Positions 57,655 through 64,000 of a DNA stretch of 64,000 nt are shown here, one piece after another. Origin of the DNA: Palaemon carinicauda (taxonomy: Eukaryota; Arthropoda; Malacostraca; Decapoda; Palaemonidae). Positions within the stretch are counted from its first letter, which is position 1, and each line of letters starts with the position of its first letter. The stretch covers positions 63,933,247 through 63,997,246 of the forward strand of contig NC_090739.1 in assembly GCF_036898095.1 (NCBI RefSeq), in the 5' to 3' direction. The translations under genes were made by a program, and so were the position numbers. The notes under the pieces were generated by a model. That model saw only the letters and a list, made by a program, of their open reading frames with translations. It was not told the DNA's origin and did no database searches.

Positions 57655-58759
57655 GTTCTTTCTGATGCGTAAACTTAATTAAATGCAAGTAAAAACAGGG
57701 AATTAAATACGTATTTTAAATACTAAACTCTTTCTTATCTTGACAGCACAAATGAAATCTTACAAGTTCCAACATGTAACTAAGCGCTCCCGAAACACGA
57801 GTCAACCTTTTACTTCTGCTTGGAGGATATCCTCGCAAGTAAAAGGTTATCATTATGAAAATGGAAAGAAAGATTTGCTTATACTTCTACCTTTTGCTTC
57901 AGAGAATTACCTTGTACTTCTACCTTACGCTTACAAGGATATCCTTCATTTATATGAATACCTCCCATTATCTCTCTGCTCCTCGGTTTTCGCAAGCTGT
58001 ACATGGTTGTGCTGATCACGCCATCCAATTGGGTTACTATTAAAGTATCACAATTACTTACAATCTATATCACGTTCCTCGAATGGTTTTTGATCGGCCG
58101 TGGCTTGCTTCACTCGCAAATAAACATCTTATTACTGCTCCTCTGTTCTAAAAAGGGCATGCCAATCTGGTGGGTCATTATTTCAGGGTTATTTTACACT
58201 GTCACATTAGTGAAAATAGCCATATACTGAACGGGGAGCACGTTCGGCATAATCAATTACCGAAATAAATAAAATTACACTAAATTTCGAAATATATTCA
58301 ACTTCCCTTTGTTTCAGGATGTCGTCTTCTGACTGTAGTTATGCTAAAACTGAAGCGTAGAGAAAAGGAAGTCTTGTATAACAACAACATGGAACGTGTA
58401 TCTGGAAGATCTTAATTAGAAAAGAAAAGCTAGATAATGATTACATCATACATCAAAATAGTACAGCTGGCAAAAGCGAATGCAAACAACACATGCGCAT
58501 AAACCCACAACCAGTTTCCCAAAAGTAACCAATGGACTTGTGGATGTATGTATGAAGGGCTCCATGAGTGAAGTGTTGTAATTCTTGGTGTTTTCGTTAT
58601 ATTCCTGGAACAGGCTCTGGGACCTCTGACAAGGCCGTCTTCTGCAGACCACAAGAAGAAAGTAAGGCTTTCTATTATTTTCAAATAATATAAGAGTTAA
58701 TAGATAGCAGATAGGTTAGCAACCCTACCCTACGGCTGCTTAGGTTAAGGCGACCCAGG
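57655..58759. other. Unique-looking spacer, possibly retrotransposon 5' leader
   Basis: Frames 57740-58015, 57855-58043 and 58003-58230 overlap each other and show no domain. CTTCTACCTT and AAGGATATCC motifs echo the 26.2-kb region. The final part, before the ORF1 ATG at 58760, may be the 5' untranslated region of the element that follows, but its start cannot be placed. Confidence 0.35.
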
Positions 58760-60276
58760 ATGAATTTGATCGACCAGGATAATGACCTTTTAACTATGCC
58801 CTCCGATGATGAGTGTAACCGAGAAATGGATTACGACTGGACTGAAATAGAAAGTATAAATTCTAGAAGAAGGAAAAAGGAACAAGAGAAAAGTGATAGT
58901 TCGGAGGGAGAAATTGAATACCATATTGGAAGTAGAGTTGGTCGAGTGGACAAAATTAAAAGGCTGACATCTACAAGGGATGTGCCTCCTACAAAATTAA
59001 CAACAAAAAGTAGCACAGATAAACATGTAACAAATCAGTTAAAGCAAGATAGGAAAATAAAAGGTTAAAACATAAAGTAGTAAGTAAGGTAATAATCATG
59101 CAATTTTTAGATACAGAAGGAAAATCAGTGAGACTACTTGGGAACCCTATTAAGGTGGAGAGATATTTAAGGCTCGCCATTTGTACAGAGAAACGTGGTG
59201 GACTATAAAACAAATGAAACGAAAAAACACCTAGTAGCAGTTTTTAATGAAAAAGATAACATGAATGATTTATTGACTCTAACAACTTTTGGCCCTCAAG
59301 AAGACACATATCAGGTAAAATGTCGACAACCAATAGGAGACACAAGGAAAGTAGGGGTACTAGGACCAATCTATGTGGAAATAGAAGAGGAGGAAAATAA
59401 GGCATATTTGGAAGATCAGGATATTAAGGTTAGCAAAATAGAAAGGATGTGGAAAGGTAAGAGAGAGGATGGAGTAAAAGCAAAATGTGTAAAGATTACA
59501 TTCGAGGGAAATGAGATGCCATAGAAAATAAAATTTGGAAACAGAATACTGGAAGTTAGGCCGTTTATACCAAAGGTCATACAGCGTTTCAAATGTCAGA
59601 GGTTTGGTTACCATCAAGACGAATGTAAATAAATAAATAAATGTGTAAAATGCGGAGGAGACCATATGGCCAAAGAGTGCAGTAAAGACCTAAACAAGGA
59701 CCAATCAAAGTGCACAAATTGCTCGGGGAAGCATGTCGCTAGTTATAAGGGTTGTGAAGTAACTTGAGAAGCACAAAGAATACAGATAGTAAAAACATTG
59801 GAAAATGTACCTTATGACTAAGCTAAAGTCAAATATAATCAGTGGAAGAGGGAAAATGTAAGGGGTAATGAAAAATTTGACCAGGTAAGTAATAAAACGA
59901 CAGAAACAGGGACGAAGGGTGACATGTTAAGTTCAAAGCTTAGTACTAAACAAATAAGAGACGAAACTTTCAAGAGAAATTATGCTGAAATTGTGAAAAG
60001 GGAAAAAATAAAATCGAATGATAAAAGCTGTCAAACTGAAGAGATGGAAAGTTCTAAAATTGAAATAAAATGGACTCGAAAGATATAATTAAGTTATGCA
60101 GATTCATCTGTGTTGTACAAAGAATTTTGGTCAATAGGGAAACTTCTGATAGTCATTCAATATTAATGGATGAAAATGTTGAAAGGGAAATGCTAGTAAC
60201 GTTTGGTGTAACTGTTGACGATGGGGAATTGGAAAATCTTAGGGAAGGATTTAAAGGAAAAACCAATAGCAAGTAA
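58760..60276 (+). pseudogene. I-group non-LTR retrotransposon ORF1 (gag-like), decayed
   Basis: Starts at ATG 58760 (MNLIDQDNDLLTMPSDDEC). It has an acidic then basic N-terminal region, and after a frameshift near 59066 a globular RRM-like part (LLGNPIKVERYLRLAICTE; ITFEGNEMP). Zinc knuckles follow: FKCQRFGYHQDEC (first Cys changed to Arg), CVKCGGDHMAKEC and CTNCSGKHVASYKGC. The C-terminal linker carries KSCQTEE, and the frame shifts again near 60070 and ends at 60276. In-frame stops at about 59522, 59628, 59764 and 59819 break it. A small AAAT expansion (59627-59641) creates one of them. ORF1 proteins package the element RNA. Reconstructed length is about 500 codons, normal for this type. 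ORF2 starts 3 bases downstream. Confidence 0.8.
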
Positions 60277-60278
60277 AA

Positions 60279-61322
60279 ATGGATATTAATACGTCAAAAT
60301 TATTTATAATTCAATGGATTGCGAGGGATGTGTGTAACAATCTGTCGGAGTTAAAACTGATGTTGTACAGTGTCAAACCACATGTTTGCTGTGTATGTGA
60401 AACGTTTTTGAAAGAAGATCAACTTGTAAAGTTTATAAACTATAGAGTTCTAAGGAAAAACAGAGTAGGTCAAAGAATGGGGGGTGTAATGATCCTTATT
60501 AGACATGACGTTTGTTATGTAATAGGAAACACCACAGAATATCCAAATGGTAATATGGAAGTTCAACAAACAGAGGTAATTTAGATGTAATAAATGCGTA
60601 TAACCCTAGTGACAGGTTGACTAAAGTGGAATTTGTTTATTACATAGAGAAAAGGGGAGAAATCTTATAGTTGTAGGGGATTTTAATGCTCATCACTCCT
60701 TGTGGGAATATGATATCGCCGAAAATAAAATCAACAACAGCGGAAAAAGGATAGTGGAAGTATTTACTGAAAACGACAATTTAGTACTAATTACGCCACC
60801 AAGTCTACCTACAAGACTAAATCCTATTACAGGGACATTTTCAACAATTGATTTATGTTTCAGTTCATCCGCAATAGAGAATTACTTTAATATTAAAGAG
60901 CTAGCTGATAGGGGTAGTGATCACACACCAATTTTAACATATAGTGGCTTGGAAACTGAACAAACTGGGTTATGGAAAAGAAAGAGGTTGGTGTTGAAAA
61001 ATGTTAACTGGCAAAAGTGGAATAATGATATTGACGCGATAGAAGTGGCATATACATTGGCACTGAATGGTGAAATACAAGATTTCAGCAATAGAATAAT
61101 CAAATCTAGTGAAAAGAATATCAGACAAACTAATGAGAAGGTAAGTATTAAATATAACAAGCTATGGTGGAACGAGAAATGCAGTAAGGTAGTGGCAGAG
61201 AGGCGACGAGCGAGAAAGTTGTTCACCAAACACCCAACCACTTGCAATAAAATCGATTTCCTTAAAAAAGAAGCAGTTGTAAAGAAATGTAATAAATTTA
61301 CAAAAAGAATTTTCTGGGGGTA
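60279..61322 (+). pseudogene. I-group retrotransposon ORF2: AP-endonuclease domain, decayed
   Basis: The ATG at 60279 follows the ORF1 stop directly. LFIIQWIARDVCNNLSELK corresponds to the N-terminal strand, where the usual catalytic Asn (Q-W-N-A) is replaced by Ile. CVCETFL keeps the catalytic Glu, and GGVMILIRHDV follows. A stop and frameshifts lie between 60582 and 60660, around INAYNPSDRLTKVEF. Then come LIVVGDFNAHHSLWEYD (catalytic Asp/Asn), TRLNPITGTFSTIDLCF and GSDHTPI (catalytic Asp-His). The part after the domain, to the stop at 61320, is the usual linker to RT with KLWWNEKC. The protein would nick chromosomal DNA to prime reverse transcription. Confidence 0.85.
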
Positions 61323-62490
61323 ATCACACAGGTAAAATGAATATGAATACACCTCAGAAAGAAGTTTGGAACACTATTAATAGGATTAAGGGAATTCCAG
61401 TTAGAGATAACCATCCACTTACTAATGGGGAAAACAAATAAAAAGATAAAAAAAACTAATGGTGAAAACAAATTGATTTTCAATCCGATAGAAAGGGCAG
61501 AATTGCTAGCAGAAGCCTTTGGGAAAAATTTGTGAGTCAATTGTCTTAAGTCAGAGAGGGAAATGATTGAATGGGTTGAAATAGCAAAACACAACAGTTA
61601 ATTTCAGGATTACAACAAATTATTCTCAATGGCTGAGCTAGAAGAGTGCCTCAAAGACTTGCCCAATAAAAGTGCAAGGCCGGTACTAAAACCTGGAAAA
61701 CCCGAGGAACTACCAGAATTATACAGACCAATCGCATTGTTATATTGCTTCAGCAAACTAATGGAAAGAATGCTCTATAAACGCCTATACTAGGTGTTAG
61801 AAAATAACGAGCAATTCGGAAAAAACCAGAGTGGATTCAGAAAAACTAAGAGTACAACAGACCAGTTAGTTAGATTGGATCACGAGGTAAGTGTTTCATT
61901 AATAAATCGTTAGGTAACAGTAGTCGTTTTCTTTGATTTACAGTGCCTACGATACAATAAACCATGCAGCTTTGATGTATAATATATTCGCACGAATGGT
62001 CACAGGGAGACTGTTAACATGGCATGAGTGCTTTTTGAAAGATAGGGAATATGTGGTAAAAGTAGTAAATAAATATTCTAACCCTAGAAAAATTAGATCA
62101 GGGGTTCCTCAAGGCTCAGTCTAAGTCCTACACGCCAATATGATGATGAGTGACGTACCAAACGTAGAACCAGTCAAAAGTTCAGAATTTGCAGATGGTA
62201 CTTGCTTCTATGTAATGGCAGATACAACTGAGATAGCTTGTCTGGAAATTCAGGATGCGGTTGAAAGGTTTTACGAATGGACCCAGAAATGGGGGCTAAG
62301 GATAAATACAGGAAAAACGAAGATCATGTATTAAAAAAAAAAAAAATAAATAAATAAATAAAGGAAAAAAAGATATCTTACCTAAAATCAAAATTGACAA
62401 CAATATAATTAAATGGATATATAAATACAAGTATCTAGGATTGGTATGAGACAGTCCAGGCCTCACTTGGACACATGACATCAACCAGGT
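61323..62490 (+). pseudogene. I-group retrotransposon ORF2: reverse transcriptase domain, deleted and mutated
   Basis: Broken frames give LPNKSA, then directly RPVLKPGKPEELPELYRPIA and LLYCFSKLMERMLYKRLY, FRKTKSTTDQLVRLDHEV, VVFFDLQ with AYDT after a one-base shift (motif A), SGVPQGSV (motif B), FADG (motif C, where the second catalytic Asp is Gly), GLRINTGKTKIMY (motif D) and YLGLV (motif E) with GLTWTHDINQV. About 50 codons expected between NKSA and the PKPGK-like segment are missing near 61674, and a second small gap follows motif B. An A-rich AAAT insertion sits at 62331-62362. Catalysis would be impossible. Confidence 0.85.
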
Positions 62491-63715
62491 AAGAGCAACA
62501 TGCTACCAGCGACTGAATTTATTAAAGGCGGTTTCCTCCAACACCTGGGGAGCAGATAGGAAAACTTTGCTGACGTTCTACAAGGCTTACATTTTAAGCA
62601 AAATTGAATATGGAATTGAAGCATATTCGTCAGCAGCTAGAAGTAACATAGAAAAAACTGGAAAAAATACAAAATATCGCTTTACGAATAGCACTTGGAG
62701 CCAAATATACATCACCCATTGTATCACAAAAAGTTGAAAATAACGTGACACCAGTAAGAATAAAAATACAATACAAAATGTTGCTTTACTATGTCAAATT
62801 AAAACAGGGCATAAGAGATCATGATTAAGTGGAAAGTGAAGTTAGGGATGCAACGGGAAGAAAGAGCATTTCCCGTTGCAGCCCCCTGGCAATGTATTGG
62901 TAAGTATCTTGGTATTAACCCAACCCAATGAATGACATTGACCAGGAGGAGCCTAATAACAAATTTATTCAAGAGTTCTGTAGGATTAAAGAGGAAAGGT
63001 ATCTTGACCATTTAGACATATATACGGATGGATCCAAAAAAGAAATTAATAGTAAGGAATGGTCATGTGCAGCTGCCTATGTTGTTCCCGGCCTTGACTT
63101 TTATTGTAGTCGTTTGCTATATGCGAAGCGCTGAAATTGACAGGGGGTAATTACATAAGCAAACAGACGGTAATATTCACAGATTGATTATCCGCCATTT
63201 CAATGATAAATAGTAAGGATACAAAAAGATTCACAACATTAGTGAACAATATACAGGAAATGCTAATCGAAATGAATAGCAAATACAATTTTGTAAAACT
63301 GCAGTAATTCCAGGCCACAAAGGAATCCTGGAAAACGATTTGGCAGACGCAACCGCTAAACAAGGGTTAAACAACCCCTGTACTATCAACAACCACTTGT
63401 CGATGACAGAGAAGAAAACAGTATTAAAGAAAAAAATGATAGAAACCTGGCAAATGGAATCGGGTGTTATCAAATCAAGTAAGTGGCTTGGTACGTTTAA
63501 ACCTATTATAGAAGATTCGGAGACAGCTTATCGTAAAAATAGAAACCTTAATGGGAAATTTGAGAATTGGACATGTTAGAGTAAATGCATATTTACATAA
63601 ATTCAAGATGACAAATACACCTCTATGTAGCACATGCAATGTAGTAGAGGACATTTCACACGTAATGATGAATTATAAGAATGCTCTTTGAATAATCTAT
63701 TAGAAAACATGAAGA
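62491..63715 (+). pseudogene. I-group retrotransposon ORF2: thumb, RNase H and C-terminal Cys/His motif
   Basis: RATCYQRLNLLKAVSSNTWG and YKAYILSKIEYG belong to the region following RT. LDIYTDGSKKE carries the first RNase H Asp. CEALKLTGGNYIS carries the Glu, in a shifted frame. FTD, a stop codon and LSAISMINS carry the next Asp, and PGHKGILENDLADATAK is the terminal His/Asp motif. The last part reads LRIGHVRVNAYLHKFKMTN, PLCSTC and EDISHVMMNYKN, a C-x2-C-x7-H motif with the final Cys changed to Tyr. The RNase H domain is what places the element in the I group (I, R1, LOA, Nimb-like) rather than CR1 or RTE. Numerous stops and frameshifts. Confidence 0.8.
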
Positions 63716-63980
63716 AAAGGATATACAGGAGAAGGTGAAAATTGCTTTTATAACATTCCTAACTAAAACTAATCTACTAAACACATTATAATCATCTGTA
63801 AAATTAATTATCCAACAGAGGAATAAGGATTAAATTTAGTCTTTAAACCCACATAAATGTTCTTTTGTAAAGAGACTACATTTAATGCAACGATTTTGCA
63901 ATAGACAAACCACGGGAGGTTGTTTTGACTATAAATAAATGTAAACGTATTTAAATCAAATTGTTTTTAATAAAGTGTGA
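63716..63980 (+). other. Retrotransposon 3' untranslated region with AATAAA
   Basis: No coding. A polyadenylation-like AATAAA lies at 63969-63974, just before a terminal TA tract. The end of the element is probably here. Confidence 0.6.
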
Positions 63981-64000
63981 TATATATATATATATATATA
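63981..64000. repeat. (TA)n microsatellite, cut by the window edge
   Basis: Ten TA units reach the end of the window and probably continue. It may be the simple-repeat tail of the retrotransposon. Confidence 0.9.

Noticed and set aside
57740..58230. Three overlapping plus-strand ORFs beside the satellite
   Set aside because: Mutually overlapping frames, no domain, composition typical of non-coding AT-rich DNA.

Overview
The window is repeat-dominated eukaryotic DNA in which I found no intact protein-coding gene. Long dinucleotide and trinucleotide microsatellites (TA, CA, GA/CT, AAT/TTA), fossil non-LTR retrotransposons, a tRNA-like SINE and large satellites point to an arthropod-type genome. 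The microsatellite density fits a decapod crustacean best; that placement is an inference, not a proof.

Layout. 1-6 kb: AT-rich sequence with a 104-bp TA tract, two related foldback (MITE-like) elements (2464-3003), a 250-bp tandem duplication (3133-3637), a C/G-rich repeat patch (4570-4900), and two minus-strand ORFs with zinc-ribbon-like Cys motifs resembling the N-terminus of ISXO2/Merlin-type transposases. 7-11.5 kb: a decayed non-LTR retrotransposon whose ORF1 starts with a PHD finger (8874-11290). It is split by a ~0.7-kb repeat with an AAT tail, and three more copies or fragments of that repeat lie within 4.3 kb. 11.7-20.3 kb: microsatellites, a tRNA-like SINE with inverted fragments, and a retrotransposon C-terminal tail (18986-19153). 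21.27-24.59 kb: a satellite built from a 17-bp motif in 34-bp dimers. 24.9-28 kb: another retrotransposon tail, a possible HARBI1-like transposase N-terminus, and degenerate 100-bp repeats.

28.1-57.6 kb: one continuous satellite of about 29.5 kb, 46% of the window, built from a ~43-bp monomer (roughly 690 copies). It has nested higher-order organisation. Three near-identical superunits of about 4.77 kb (111 monomers) lie between about 38.5 and 52.8 kb. A separate 0.95-1.16-kb higher-order repeat occupies 54-57.4 kb. The left edge decays into 45-bp units that read in frame as a 15-residue repeat; the right edge stops abruptly at a GC-rich hairpin.

57.6-64 kb: a short unique stretch, then a nearly full-length but dead I-group non-LTR retrotransposon. 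ORF1 has three zinc knuckles. ORF2 has AP endonuclease, reverse transcriptase, RNase H and a C-terminal Cys/His motif. Frameshifts, stops, an RT deletion and lost catalytic residues disable it, and it ends at a TA tract at the window edge.

The retrotransposon copies are all decayed, so their genes no longer work together. The most notable structure is the 43-bp satellite with its layered higher-order repeats and its possibly coding-derived edge.
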